This document shows, piece after piece, positions 38,875-49,090 of a stretch of 64,000 nucleotides of DNA. The stretch lies in assembly GCA_039105265.1 (NCBI GenBank), contig JAPFFF010000006.1, positions 4,588,001 through 4,652,000 of the forward strand, written 5' to 3'. Under the pieces are notes generated by a model. It saw only the letters and a list, made by a program, of their open reading frames with translations, was not told the DNA's origin and made no database searches. Numbering within the stretch: the first letter of the stretch is position 1; the number at the start of each line of letters is the position of its first letter. This DNA is from Tritrichomonas musculus. Taxonomy: Eukaryota > Parabasalia > Tritrichomonadida > Tritrichomonadidae. The position numbers were made by a program, and so were the translations under genes.

Positions 38875-40701
38875 TTATTTTGTCTTTGTCCTTAAAGTAA
38901 CTATATCTTTGATAATTCTGATTGCAAATTCCTTATTACTGTAATACTCATCCAGATCTTTTAAAGAATCATCTTCAGCATCAATTGGTTGAACCGAACA
39001 CTCAAGGTGATCAAACTGTTCATCAAGATGTATTGAAAAATGTGGGCAAGGTGGAAATTGTGCACCACAATCAATTCGGTGGCAACAAGGTAAATCAACT
39101 TTCATTAATTGTGAAGGAAGTTTATTATCACTGCAAAAGCAGTTATCAATTTGTGTATTATAGAAATCCTTTTGATTATCCATCTTTTCTCTATCCATAT
39201 TCTGTTGTTTTTGAATCGAACAATGCTTGATATGATTATAATTGTGCCTTATTTTTTGATTAAATGATTTTTCATTAATTGTTAAATTGTTAACAAGTCG
39301 ACAAATTGAAGACCAGAATTCATTTAATCTTGGCACTTTTTTGTTCAAATGTCCATGAGATGCCTCCAACGAATTAGTCGTTGAAGGCATCTCAAATTCA
39401 CATCTATGAAGCATAGAACATCGTCGCCATAAATCTGAATTTTCTCCCTCTATCTTTTTTTTATTAAATTTTAAACCTACTTTGTTCAATACTTTATTCA
39501 ACTTTGCGATTTTCTTTTCATCTTTAATTTGTTTCCATTCTTCAATGAAATTAGATTTAGCTTGGTTATAATCAGTTTCTGAAACGCATTTCAGTAAAAT
39601 ACCAACAGAATATGAAAATTCATTGAACTTTAGAGATTTTAAATAATGACGCAAACAGTAAATATGTACAATGTTGTTTTCTTGACACACAGATCCAATA
39701 GCTTTTCCCTGATCACTCTCGATGATATATTTTGTTAAATCGATTCCAAGTATATTCTTAAAAGTATTAAAATGCAAATTGTATAATGATTTTGTTTCAC
39801 CAGGACCAAATGCAAAGGCCAGCGGAATTCCAGAATTTCCTACAGATGCCATAAGAATTGAGGTGACATAACTCGACAACACTTTCCAGGTTGTATCAAC
39901 AAATAGGCCGTTGATAATGTTTTCATTTTGTAAAATTGATTTAGCATAATTAGATATGAATATTCCATTTATAATATAATGTTCTGAATTGTCGTGCATT
40001 ACTTTTGCCAATCTTCTTCTTTTAACACACTTTTCTACATTTAATAATAAATATCCTTTTACTTTTTGTTTTAAACTGTTTAGACTATGGACATCTTTGG
40101 ACCTTGGAAGAACAAATGTATTGTAATACTCGTGTAAAAATTTCGTGTTATCGTTAAAATGGCAATTTGTTTGAATCATTTTTTTTGTAAAATGATGAAA
40201 AATCGTTGAATAATCATACAAACCTGTGTAAAGAACAGGTATGTTTTGAATCATTGCAATTGTTCCGCCAGATAATTTGTTTATATCATAAGTGAAGAAG
40301 TAATGAGTCTGGAATTTAGGCTTCTTTCTTTGGCGGTTGCCTGACCTTAGAGTCGATAAAAATTTAGAAGAATCTAGATCCCAATCATCAAGCAGCCATT
40401 CTGAAGATGAATAAACCGTGATTTGTTCAGAAACTTCAATAATTATTTTATTCTTCTCTTTAAGATTGTGAACAAAAACAAATTTTTTTGTAACAATATC
40501 ATTTTGATCTTTTTCTAACGTTAAAAACCTTCTTGGGACTCTTCGAAAATTATCAATTTCATTTAGGAAACATGAAAGTAAGAGCATATTCCATGGCTCT
40601 CCACGTGGAAACAATTGAATTTTTTTTTTTGTTTCGTGCACCAATGATTTGATCAATAAGCATAGGTTCGGAAATAAAATGCAGGCTTTGGATATCTGCA
40701 T
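38875..40701 (-). CDS. MULE transposase with SWIM-type zinc finger (5' end disrupted)
   Basis: The frame from the ATG at 40701 gives 608 residues of a Mutator-like DDE transposase that would cut and move the surrounding element. The first Asp is in GLFVDTTWK (about 267), the second in ESDQGKAIG (about 330), followed by the family motif CxxH in IYCLRHYLK (about 349); the Glu is in TTNSLEASHG (about 445). A C-terminal CxC-x15-CxH (CFC...CCH, about 523-545) fits a SWIM finger. The N terminus is disturbed: coding sequence upstream (LEPDQQKLKQIKIEFSEALK at 40760-40820) is in another frame, and a 62-bp duplication, not a multiple of 3, lies in it. The protein shown is therefore probably not made in full unless a downstream start is used. 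Confidence 0.85.
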   Translation of the reverse strand: MQISKACILFPNLCLLIKSLVHETKKKIQLFPRGEPWNMLLLSCFLNEIDNFRRVPRRFLTLEKDQNDIVTKKFVFVHNLKEKNKIIIEVSEQITVYSSSEWLLDDWDLDSSKFLSTLRSGNRQRKKPKFQTHYFFTYDINKLSGGTIAMIQNIPVLYTGLYDYSTIFHHFTKKMIQTNCHFNDNTKFLHEYYNTFVLPRSKDVHSLNSLKQKVKGYLLLNVEKCVKRRRLAKVMHDNSEHYIINGIFISNYAKSILQNENIINGLFVDTTWKVLSSYVTSILMASVGNSGIPLAFAFGPGETKSLYNLHFNTFKNILGIDLTKYIIESDQGKAIGSVCQENNIVHIYCLRHYLKSLKFNEFSYSVGILLKCVSETDYNQAKSNFIEEWKQIKDEKKIAKLNKVLNKVGLKFNKKKIEGENSDLWRRCSMLHRCEFEMPSTTNSLEASHGHLNKKVPRLNEFWSSICRLVNNLTINEKSFNQKIRHNYNHIKHCSIQKQQNMDREKMDNQKDFYNTQIDNCFCSDNKLPSQLMKVDLPCCHRIDCGAQFPPCPHFSIHLDEQFDHLECSVQPIDAEDDSLKDLDEYYSNKEFAIRIIKDIVTLRTKTK

Positions 40702-40758
40702 CAATTTATCTTTGTGAGGTGTAGAATACCTTAAAGAACTTGCAATTCATTTTTTAAG

Positions 40759-40919
40759 GCTTCAGAAAATTCAATCTTTATTTGTTTTAATTTCTGTTGA
40801 TCGGGTTCCAAATTTTCAAAGCTTCAGAAAATTCAATCTTTATTTGTTTTAATTTCTGTTGATCGGGTTCCAAATTTTCAAAGCTTCAGAAAATTCAATC
40901 TTTATTTGTTTAATTTCTG
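40759..40919. repeat. 62-bp tandem repeat, 2.6 copies, in the 5' coding part of the MULE
   Basis: Copies start at 40759, 40821 and 40883. The first two are identical and the third is partial. On the minus strand the unit encodes FENLEPDQQKLKQIKIEF, but 62 is not a multiple of 3, so each copy changes frame. This looks like a recent tandem duplication that disrupted the transposase gene. Confidence 0.9.
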
Positions 40920-41785
40920 ATATAGTAAAAAAACAATAAATAAATAATATTGATTACAATACTGCAATAAAATGAATCAAAACAAACAAAAGAAGCATTG
41001 GTACTAATTGACGTAATTGTCTCGATTTTATAAATAAAATGTTTATATATAAACATTAATCTCTAAAATAAGTTTAAAAAGTTTATGTATTAATACTGAG
41101 TATATCATATAATAATAACAAAATATCTTTAAACTATTTTTGTAATAAGATATCTTTATATTTATGTCTGGAAATCATTAGAGAAATTTGCATAATAAAA
41201 CGCTTTTGCTGATATAATTATTGATGTCTGGACGAGAAAACGCATTAATATAATGTTTTTGAAAAAGGTGGCCGATAATAATATACGGTTTTGATAACAT
41301 TCTTATAATTGACAATTTTAAGATAAAAAACGTAGCAAATCATTATTCTTAGTATTTTGGTGTCTTGAATAACTGGTGTTCTGTATCAATTCCAATTATT
41401 GGCTAACATTGAAAATTTTCAATTACAATTGATAATTGACAGCATTCGAGAGATCATCGCGGGTGTTTGTTGGCTGGTTTGAACAATTATTGGCTAAATG
41501 TTGATAATTATCATTAAAATGCTTTTACTTATTTTAAATTTTTAATTTGAACAGACCTTAAAAATTGACAAAAAAAAAATTGAATACTCCTTGGTGTAGA
41601 AAAGGTCAATTTTAAGTCTACCGATTTTTGTTTAAAAAAATGCATGAATATATTGTATTTTATATTTTAAATACGATTAAATTAAAAAAATCATATTTAC
41701 TTATCTGATCACCCAAAAATTTCATTTAGATATTATGTCATTAACATAAAAAAGCAATTTTAACACAACAGTATAATAATATATA

Positions 41786-43365
41786 GAGTATATGGAAAAA
41801 AAAAAATTATGAGACAAAATAATATTAATCACCATTTCACATAAATAGAAAAGATTTAGAAATCTGAGATTTTGCAGTTTTATTTATCATTATAATTGAT
41901 GTAGTATCATCGTATTTTTGCTTATTTTTATGAAGGTAAATTCTCAATATAATTAATCTACATTTTTTTAAATAATGATTAATTTTGAATTTTTTAATGG
42001 TATTTTATTTTCAAACACATAATATATTATTTCCTTATAGAAAAATTTAATATATAAGGAGTATTACATGATATATTTTAATATATGATATCATATCGAA
42101 CTTATCAAAAAGTTGATAAAAAAAAGAATTAACAAAAAACTATCATTTCTTAATAATATTTGAAATTATTTGGGTATTTGATATTAAATAGATATTTTTA
42201 TTTCATATATATCAAAAATTAATAAAAATATTAATTTTTCACAAAATATCAATATGATTATTTGATTTTCATTTTTCGGTTTTTACCCTGTTATTATAAT
42301 GTTAAAGATGTCCACAATGGAATTCCAGAGTTTCAGTTTTGTAACTTTATGGTACATGATTTTTTTCTTACAGAAAAGAGAAAAAAATTTTTTTTGGTAA
42401 AAAAATATAATAATGCACATTAAACCTCAAGCTAAAAAAAATTACTTCCGCAAATTAATTAAGTGCATCTTATACATTTATTATTTATAATTGATGAATT
42501 GAAATATTTCATATATAATGAATTGAAAATGATTCAATTTTTTTTCAAAAAATACCAATTATTTTCAGAATGCAATGAACTTATTTCAATTTATCAATAT
42601 ATTCATAATATATGATTGTATATAAATTCGTTTTCTATATCATATTCTTTTGTAATCATTTTTTTCTTGTGAAAACCTAGATATAAAATATTTTTAATTT
42701 TTAATTTTTTCAATTCATCAAACATAATAAATTGACAAAACCAATTAGAAATCAATAAACACATAATATATATTTTAATGAGAAATGACGTTCATTTGAA
42801 ATTGTTTGTCTAATAGAGTTTTTTGCATTTTATTTAAGAAGAATGTGATATTCATAATTCAACAAATATATTTGATTCAAAACATTATCTTAGATATTTA
42901 CAACGCATATATGATATATATTATTTTCCCCAAAATTGATAAGAATCTATTAAGGATATGTTAGGATGACCCCAAAAGTGAAGTGAAAATTATGTACAAA
43001 TTATTTGTAATTTTTTTTCTGTTTGTAGTAGGCTTTAGGAATTGATAATAATAAGAAACAATTAAAATCATATTACATTAATAATTATTACTTATAATAC
43101 AAAAGATAATTATTATTTCAGAAAATATGCTTAAATTATTTTTTTTTTACAATATTTTTTTAGTTTATTATTTGTTTCACATCTAACTGAGAAAATGCAT
43201 TTTCATTTGGATATAAAATTAGAAATTATATGAAAAACATTTATTACTAATTATTATTAGAAAAGCTCTAATATTTTGAGAAAATTTATTTATTTTTTTA
43301 TCCGACCAAATATAAATTGACCATTAATTTTTTTTTGTCCATTAATTTTTTTTTTCCATATACTC
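41786..43365. mobile_element. Candidate TA-flanked element, 1580 bp, no recognisable gene
   Basis: The left end GAGTATATGGAAAAAAAAAA recurs inverted at the right end (43341-43365) with TA outside both. The match covers about 25 bp, but half of it is a poly(A) stretch, so it is weaker evidence than elsewhere. The interior is extremely AT-rich without open frames. It could be a decayed mariner-type element. Confidence 0.5.
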
Positions 43366-43724
43366 TATGCTATTCTAACTATAAGTTCATAAATAAAACT
43401 TTTTGGAACAAAATAAATTTTGAAATATTGAAAATAAACTATACAGTTAATGAAATAGTTGTGGAAATAAAAAATCATGCATTTTAAGAATAACAAAAAA
43501 ACAAAATTTTTTTATATAAGCCAAAAAAAGAGTAAAAAAATGATAATATTTTCAATGCATTGAAAACCAAAGAGTAAAAAAAAAAAAACGTTTTTTATGA
43601 TTTTTTGGTTTTTATTTGTGAGGAAAAAAAGAGTAAAAAAAAAGTTCGAGGAATAATATCGAGGAAGACCGTTTATTTATCCGAGTTTACCCAGGACTCC
43701 GGAAAGGCATACCTGATATAATTA

Positions 43725-43868
43725 AACTGGTAGTCATTTTTGCATACAACTCAATTTTTCTGAATAGTATTGAAAAATAAAAATAATCAACTCAATTTTG
43801 AAATAAATAATTATTAGTTTTCAATAATAAATTGAAAATTGAGTTGTATGCAAAAACGACTACTAGTT
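43725..43868. mobile_element. MITE, 144 bp, TA-flanked, 34-bp inverted ends
   Basis: The ends match inverted over 34 bp with two differences (AACTGGTAGTCATTTTTGCA on the left, AACTAGTAGTCGTTTTTGCA on the right), both continuing ATACAACTCAATTTT. TA lies outside on both sides. About half the element is inverted repeat, so it would fold into a stem with an AT-rich loop. Confidence 0.8.
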
Positions 43869-44329
43869 TATATTGCTAACTAAAATATGATTTTTTTTCT
43901 TCAATTTAATATTCAAATCGTCATTTAAACATTTTATAGATTATTTTGATGATAAAAAGAAATAAAAATAATCTGTATTTAGCTCAAAAAATTAAAAATA
44001 CATTTTTAAGAAGAAAAATGACCGTTAAGTCACTTAAGGTGAAAACCTCTAGATTCTCCCCTTATTTTTAAAGTCATTCAATTATTTCTGTGAAATTTTG
44101 GTATAGTCTAGAGTAAAACCCCCCTACCAAATCTCTATATAAAAGAGTTAGAATCATAATATTATATATACATATAGATAAAATGTTCATTTGATAAAAT
44201 AATTATTATTATTTAAAAAATGTTTATTTTATATTTAGATATTAGTATTTAAAAATGCAATCTATTCAATTTTTCGATATAAAAATTGAATAGAAAATGG
44301 TATCGTCAATTGAAGAACCTTAGGGCATA

Positions 44330-44623
44330 TAGTAAGACGATAAACGAGTAAACATCAGAAAAACCGGTCGACATCGTAAACTTTTTCATAAGATCGCACT
44401 CAAATATTTCATAAAGATGTTCAAAATTGAATGAAAAATGATATTGAAAAGGCTCTCAAATATCTTTTTAAAAAGTTCTAAAAAAATTTTAAAATTTTAT
44501 AATGTCTACCGGTTTTTGAATAAGAATCATAGAAAAGTATTCAGAGTATTTCTATGAGTTTAATGAAAAAGTTGATGATGTCGACCAGTTTTTCGTGATG
44601 TCGACCGGTTTATCGTCAAACTA
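44330..44623. mobile_element. Nested TA-flanked unit, 294 bp
   Basis: The ends TAGTAAGACGATAAAC and, inverted, TAGTTTGACGATAAAC differ at two positions. CCGGTCGACATC follows in both halves at different distances. TA lies outside on both sides, and the right TA is shared with the next unit. Confidence 0.55.
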
Positions 44624-44625
44624 TA

Positions 44626-44830
44626 CTCAATTAACCTTAGGGAATATTGTATGCTTCTCAGAAACACATTCAAAATTTGTTAAAATGAAAAAACTTCTTA
44701 TATAAAAAGTTCCAAAAATAAAAATACGTTAAGAACAGACAGTTTATTGTTTTCACTTTTTAAAATGTTTTTATATATTTTTTTGAAGCAATTTCTGAGA
44801 AGTATACAATATTCCCTAAGGTTAATTGAG
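44626..44830. mobile_element. Nested MITE, 205 bp, 39-bp inverted ends
   Basis: The ends at 44626-44664 and 44792-44830 are inverted copies with one mismatch in 39 bp, starting CTCAATTAACCTTAGGGAAT. TA lies directly outside on each side. The high identity suggests a younger insertion than its surroundings. Confidence 0.75.
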
Positions 44831-45162
44831 TATGCCCTAAGGTTTTTCAATAGACAGTAGGTGGGTTTTCCACCAACGTACTTTTTGCCACCATTAAAGG
44901 CCAAAAAAAGGTGAATAAAAATTGTAGGGGGTTTCAATTGGTAAGGGGGTTTTCTTATAGACTATATATTAAAAAATGTTTGATATTTTCAAATTTGATG
45001 AAAATAACTCAAATATCTAAGTGAAATTGTATTTGCGTTAAGTGTAAATCCGATACCATTTGGAGATTTTTAAAATTTTTAGAGAAAAATAATATATTTG
45101 CTAATAATAAGATTATATAAATATTAAGAGATGTGTTAAGGTGTTTATGAACTTAAAATAAA

Positions 45163-45870
45163 TTATTTCTTCTTAGCTTGGACTTTTTTGCTGCTAAGTG
45201 AGAATTTTGGACCAAGATATGTTTTGGCAAGAACTGGGAACTTGACAAAAATAAGTAAGAAGACTGCGTAACCAATGATAGATGCATATTTAAATATTGG
45301 TTGCATGTTCTTTTCGATAGATAAATAAACTGTAACAGCATAAGCAACAACAAGTGTAAGTAGGAAACCGTCCAAAATCCATGATTGATTAGAAACTGGT
45401 ATTCTCTTCTTATTAAAGAGGAAATCGCAATATAAGTAAAATACTGTCAATAAAATGAAAGCAAAAATTTCGATTCTGAAATGTAATTTAACGCCTTCTT
45501 GAAGAGTAAAGAATGAAATGCATCCATATGCGAGTGAAACAATAAAACCAAGAACAGCAACTGAATAAACTAAAACGGTGTCAGTGAGTGATTGATTTGG
45601 AAGACGTCGACTTCCAGTACTTAAAAAGCGGAAAAGACGATAGGCGCATACGCAAATCAAGATGCAAACTACAAATGATGTGCAGCCAAATATGTATCGT
45701 TCTGGAGAATATGTTAAGATTGTTGCAACAATAGGTGTATCAAGAATTAAGTAGTGATCAAGAACTGTGCCTGCGATAACGCATGCAATTAGTGAAAGAG
45801 GTGGAAGAAAGCATGCATACCAAAATAAATTTTGTGGTGCTGAGAATATTGAACCGAAGTTGAAGCCCAT
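45163..45870 (-). CDS. Frag1/DRAM/Sfk1-family multi-pass membrane protein
   Basis: The protein has 235 residues with six predicted membrane helices. The first extracytoplasmic loop carries the family's pattern around DTPIVATILTYSPERYIFG (compare PxISDxGxxPPE..vF in DRAM and Frag1 proteins). Members act in membrane lipid organisation, GPI-anchor lipid remodelling (PGAP2/Frag1) or lysosomal/autophagy regulation (DRAM); the sequence does not decide between these. The C terminus is cytosolic, basic and lysine-rich (SSKKVQAKKK). The ATG at 45870 is the first in frame and is followed at once by a helix-forming region. Confidence in the family is moderate because the similarity rests on topology and one motif. 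Confidence 0.6.
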   Translation of the reverse strand: MGFNFGSIFSAPQNLFWYACFLPPLSLIACVIAGTVLDHYLILDTPIVATILTYSPERYIFGCTSFVVCILICVCAYRLFRFLSTGSRRLPNQSLTDTVLVYSVAVLGFIVSLAYGCISFFTLQEGVKLHFRIEIFAFILLTVFYLYCDFLFNKKRIPVSNQSWILDGFLLTLVVAYAVTVYLSIEKNMQPIFKYASIIGYAVFLLIFVKFPVLAKTYLGPKFSLSSKKVQAKKK

Positions 45871-46196
45871 TTTTCACTTTTGTTAACTTTTTTTTTTTCA
45901 GAAAGATATTTGGCCAAACAAAACAGTATGAAAATTTTTCTGATCGACTGGCCATATATAAATCTAAATCATAGATTTTGTTACAATTACCAAACAAATA
46001 ATTTTTTTTTTTTTTTAAGAAATGCTTGTATTTAAAACTGTTTGAATAATATTAAGGGGGAAATGCAACTAAAAAACTCATTAACATATCAAATTCAATT
46101 TTAATAAGTATTTGCTCATTCTAATAAAATGTATTTTTCATTTAAGCAAGCTTTAGTTTGACCTAATTTGATTTAAACTAATCCCATTTATAAAAT
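45871..46196. other. Short AT-rich spacer
   Basis: Apart from T runs I see nothing in it. Confidence 0.6.
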
Positions 46197-48227
46197 CTAA
46201 GATTTTGAAGGATGAAGTATTTCAATGGCCGCGGGAAAACCTTGTCTCGCTGCTTCATTTAAGTATTGTGCTGCTCTTTCTGTATCTCTAACGCCATTTA
46301 TTCCTTCATTGTAAAGACTATAGAGCATCATCATTGCGTGGGGAAATCCTAAGGAGGCCGAACGTTTAAAATTAAATATAGCATCATCCATATTTATTGG
46401 AGTTCCTCCATATCCTTTGAGTTGAAACAAACCCCATGAGTACAAGCCTTCTGGGTCATCCTTATTTGCTGCTGTTTCAAATAAACGAGCTGCTCGAATT
46501 GAGTCTTGTTTAACTGTGTAATTTGCTATTTTACCTCTATAGTAAGCTTTTCCAACAGAAGTCATTGCATTTGGTAATCCTTTATCTAATGCAATATTAT
46601 AGTATTTCCATGCTTTTTCACCATCAATAGCCTGACCATATTTTCCTTTTTCATAAATCAGGCCAAGATTACAATTAGCCATCGCTAAGCCTTCTGAAGC
46701 TGCTTGTTTAAGAATTTTTAAGCCTTCATCTATATTTTGTTTTATGCCTTGCCCTTCTAGAAGAATTAATGCATAATTGGAGGATGCCTGAGTAAATCCC
46801 TGTTTACGAGATAAGTCATAATATTTAAGGGCTTCAGTTATATTGCCTTGTTTTTCATATATGTAAGCTAATCGATATTGGGCTTCTTTGTAGTTATTTG
46901 GTGGATCTGCTACCTTTTTGAGCTTATTGATTGCTTCTTCAATATTTCGTTCATTTTTTATAAGTTGATAAGAATAATCAATAATAGCTGGGATATAGTT
47001 TAATTCAGCTGACTTCTTAAGGTATTTAAGGTACTCCGACTCACTGAATTTAAAAACTTCATTTTTTACCGCATAAAAATTTGCAATTTTGTAAAGGGCT
47101 TCGGGATTATTTTTTTGAGCAGCAATTTGATACCATTCAATTGCTGCATTAACGTTAATATCAGTACCAATACCTAGTTCAAACATTCGTGCTAGTTTAA
47201 TAATAGATTCAAGGTTTCCTTTTTCTGCTGAATCATAAGTTCTTTTAAAGAGATCTTTATCTTGTTTTAAAAGAGCAGGAGCTTTAAGAAACTGGATATC
47301 TTCATCTGTGAGGAAAGTAGATTGTAAAATTCTTTCTCTGTACTGTTTATAGTTTTCCATATCAGTATCATTAATATCACCAAATAATTTCTCATCATAA
47401 ACATATAGTGCTTTAACGACATCGATAAATTGTGGTCTATCTTTAGGACTGTGTTTCCAAAGATCAGATATTAGTCTTTTTAGTTTTTTATTGCAGTCAG
47501 ATGGTATTTCTGGCCTTATTCCTTTAACTATTTTATCAAGAACCATATATGGAGCAGTATTTTTGTCAAATGGCAATTTTCCCGACACAATATGATAAAG
47601 AATCATCCCATATGAAAATAAGTCAACGCACCTATCATAAGAAATGGTATGAATTTCTGGTGCTTGGTAAAACGAAACTTCTTTATTATTGTTTATAACT
47701 GTAAACTCAATTGAATTGTCGAATCTTCTTGAAAAAAAAAAGTCAGTAAGATGGGGCTCATAGTTTTCATCATATAAAATGCATCCTGGTGTTAAATAAC
47801 GATGAAAAATATTATGATTGTGTAAATGAAGCATTGCACACGCAGTTCCAAAAATAGTTTTAGATTTCATTAAGCCATTCCAATGTGGTACGAGTTTTTT
47901 CTTCTCTATTTCATTAAATATATCTTGCAATGATCCTTTTTTCAAATATTCAAAAACCATCTCGTAAGATGATTTTGTACTATATCCAAAAAATCTGCAT
48001 ATAGATGAATGACTTCTAACTGTTATAAGTGTTTCTGTCTCTCTCATAATTAGTTGTTCAATGTCAGGATTACTATTAAAAATACGAATAGCATATATTT
48101 CGTCAGTATCTTTTTTTCTCATCCTCATAACTTTTCCAAAACGGCCTTCACCTATTTTGCTTTCGTCTTCGTTGGGTTCAGGTTCATAATTATTAATATC
48201 AACTAAATAAGAATCATAATTAATCAT
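46197..48227 (-). CDS. Pseudokinase with C-terminal Sel1 repeats
   Basis: The protein has 676 residues. A kinase domain spans about 20-285 with a good glycine loop (GEGRFGKV, 26-33) and a normal C-lobe (FYQAPEIHTISYDRCVDLFSYGMIL). The conserved Lys is Arg (AIRIF, residue 48), the catalytic loop reads HRYLTPGCIL near 143 (Asp to Tyr, Asn to Cys), and DFG is DFF near 162. Phosphotransfer is thus unlikely. Residues about 335-670 hold eight or nine Sel1 repeats (such as ALYKIANFYA, ANCNLGLIYEKGKYGQ, MTSVGKAYYRGK, GLYSWGLFQLKGYGG), all well diverged, unlike the homogeneous array at 29842-31785. It is probably a scaffold. A palindrome lies upstream at 48271-48289. Confidence 0.85.
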   Translation of the reverse strand: MINYDSYLVDINNYEPEPNEDESKIGEGRFGKVMRMRKKDTDEIYAIRIFNSNPDIEQLIMRETETLITVRSHSSICRFFGYSTKSSYEMVFEYLKKGSLQDIFNEIEKKKLVPHWNGLMKSKTIFGTACAMLHLHNHNIFHRYLTPGCILYDENYEPHLTDFFFSRRFDNSIEFTVINNNKEVSFYQAPEIHTISYDRCVDLFSYGMILYHIVSGKLPFDKNTAPYMVLDKIVKGIRPEIPSDCNKKLKRLISDLWKHSPKDRPQFIDVVKALYVYDEKLFGDINDTDMENYKQYRERILQSTFLTDEDIQFLKAPALLKQDKDLFKRTYDSAEKGNLESIIKLARMFELGIGTDINVNAAIEWYQIAAQKNNPEALYKIANFYAVKNEVFKFSESEYLKYLKKSAELNYIPAIIDYSYQLIKNERNIEEAINKLKKVADPPNNYKEAQYRLAYIYEKQGNITEALKYYDLSRKQGFTQASSNYALILLEGQGIKQNIDEGLKILKQAASEGLAMANCNLGLIYEKGKYGQAIDGEKAWKYYNIALDKGLPNAMTSVGKAYYRGKIANYTVKQDSIRAARLFETAANKDDPEGLYSWGLFQLKGYGGTPINMDDAIFNFKRSASLGFPHAMMMLYSLYNEGINGVRDTERAAQYLNEAARQGFPAAIEILHPSKS

Positions 48228-48242
48228 TCTATTAAAATGGGA

Positions 48243-48251
48243 GACCGTTTA
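48243..48251 (-). promoter_or_regulatory. TAAACGGTC motif upstream of the pseudokinase/Sel1 gene
   Basis: It lies 16-24 bases upstream of the ATG at 48227. A near-identical TAACGGTC lies 14-21 bases upstream of the ATG at 61098. The core AACGG resembles a Myb-type site (YAACGG). Two instances only, so this is tentative. Confidence 0.25.
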
Positions 48252-48270
48252 TTTTATGAACAATTTGCTG

Positions 48271-48289
48271 TCTCAGCAAATTGCTGAGA
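48271..48289. promoter_or_regulatory. Perfect 19-bp palindrome TCTCAGCAA-A-TTGCTGAGA
   Basis: It overlaps a second hairpin, AATTTGCTG-TCT-CAGCAAATT (48262-48282). It is placed 44-62 bases upstream of the pseudokinase/Sel1 start, so it could be a binding site for a dimeric regulator. No second copy was noticed elsewhere in the window. Confidence 0.45.
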
Positions 48290-49064
48290 GCGCTCCAAAT
48301 TCAATGAAATTTATCCATCAGAAAATACATATATAATAACTATGGTTTTATCAAAATTTCAAAAATTTGTTATGAAATTGGAGAGAAAAGACGAATTCGA
48401 AATTGAGAGGAAATCATGTAAAGTTCTCAATTCTGAAGTTAAAAAACATAAATTTCTCATTTAAAATAATAATTAGAATAAATCTAATAGATCAAAAGTT
48501 TTATTATATTTGTGCTTAATAAAAATTCAAACAATGAATATAAAATATTCAAAACCAATCGTTTTTCTAAATCAAAATTTTGAAAAAATTAAAAACGGTA
48601 TGGTCTCTACGGTTCTGAATGATTAATAAGAATCAACAAATTTTCTGAAAGCACATAAAGTCATTTTTCAATATTGGAAAGTCTACATTGTTTACAAGTG
48701 AAACACTAGTGTTTTTTCAATTTTTTGAATACTTTTTCTCAATTTTGATTATACTTCAAAAAGTTAAACAAGTTTAAATAATTTTACCAAAAGGTCAAAT
48801 TAAATTGGGGGATATTTTCTTGGGTTTGTTTATTCATGGATCATAACAAATGCGAGCAGTTGGCTCTCTACGGAATTTGGATCTAATTATCATAATTTGT
48901 ATGATAAATTGCATGAAGACAAGTAAAATATTATCACAAACTAGCAAATGCTGAGTTTCTTCATAAAGATGGGTAAGTTTTTCTTGAAAATATTAGTGCA
49001 ATTGTATTTGTTCCCACTCAAATCTAGTCAAATTTGTTCATACTGATTAATTAAATTAAACTTT

Positions 49065-49090
49065 AATATATATATATATATATATATATA
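49065..49090. repeat. (TA)n microsatellite
   Basis: Thirteen or so TA units. A second, shorter tract is at about 49757-49775. Confidence 0.9.

Larger units (their letters stand above)
38480..41622 (-). mobile_element. Complete Mutator-like (MULE) DNA transposon with 8-bp target duplication
   Basis: The 46-bp terminal inverted repeats match at 40 of 46 positions; both start GGTAGACTT and share ACACCAA and AGTATTCAATTT. GATTTTTG lies immediately outside both ends (38472-38479 and 41623-41630), an exact 8-bp duplication. The left end carries a second, direct copy of most of the repeat (about 38541-38575). The transposase gene lies inside on the minus strand. Length is 3143 bp. The good duplication suggests a fairly recent insertion, although the transposase frame is disturbed at its 5' end. 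Confidence 0.9.
44303..44857. mobile_element. Split palindromic element inside the outer element
   Basis: The 27 bases at 44303-44329 and those at 44831-44857 are inverted copies with four differences, sharing ACCTTAGGGCATA. The two halves end and begin in TA, the apparent target of the inserted units between them. Without those units it would be one near-perfect palindrome of about 52 bp. Confidence 0.55.
44104..44964. mobile_element. Outer TA-flanked element, 861 bp, carrying nested insertions
   Basis: The left end TAGTCTAGAGTAAAACCCCC and the right end, read inverted TAGTCTATAAGAAAACCCCC, pair over about 27 bp and both reach ACCAA. TA lies outside on both sides. Inside it sit further inverted-repeat units (44303-44857, 44330-44623, 44626-44830). 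A small hairpin GGTGG-GTTTT-CCACC lies near 44859-44873. Confidence 0.65.
41631..45162. other. 3.5 kb gene-free region built of inverted-repeat elements
   Basis: No gene is seen between the MULE and the Frag1/DRAM-like gene. The region holds a 1580-bp element candidate (41786-43365), a 144-bp MITE (43725-43868) and a nested set (44104-44964). Three copies of AGAGTAAAAAAA lie between 43520 and 43640. Confidence 0.6.
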
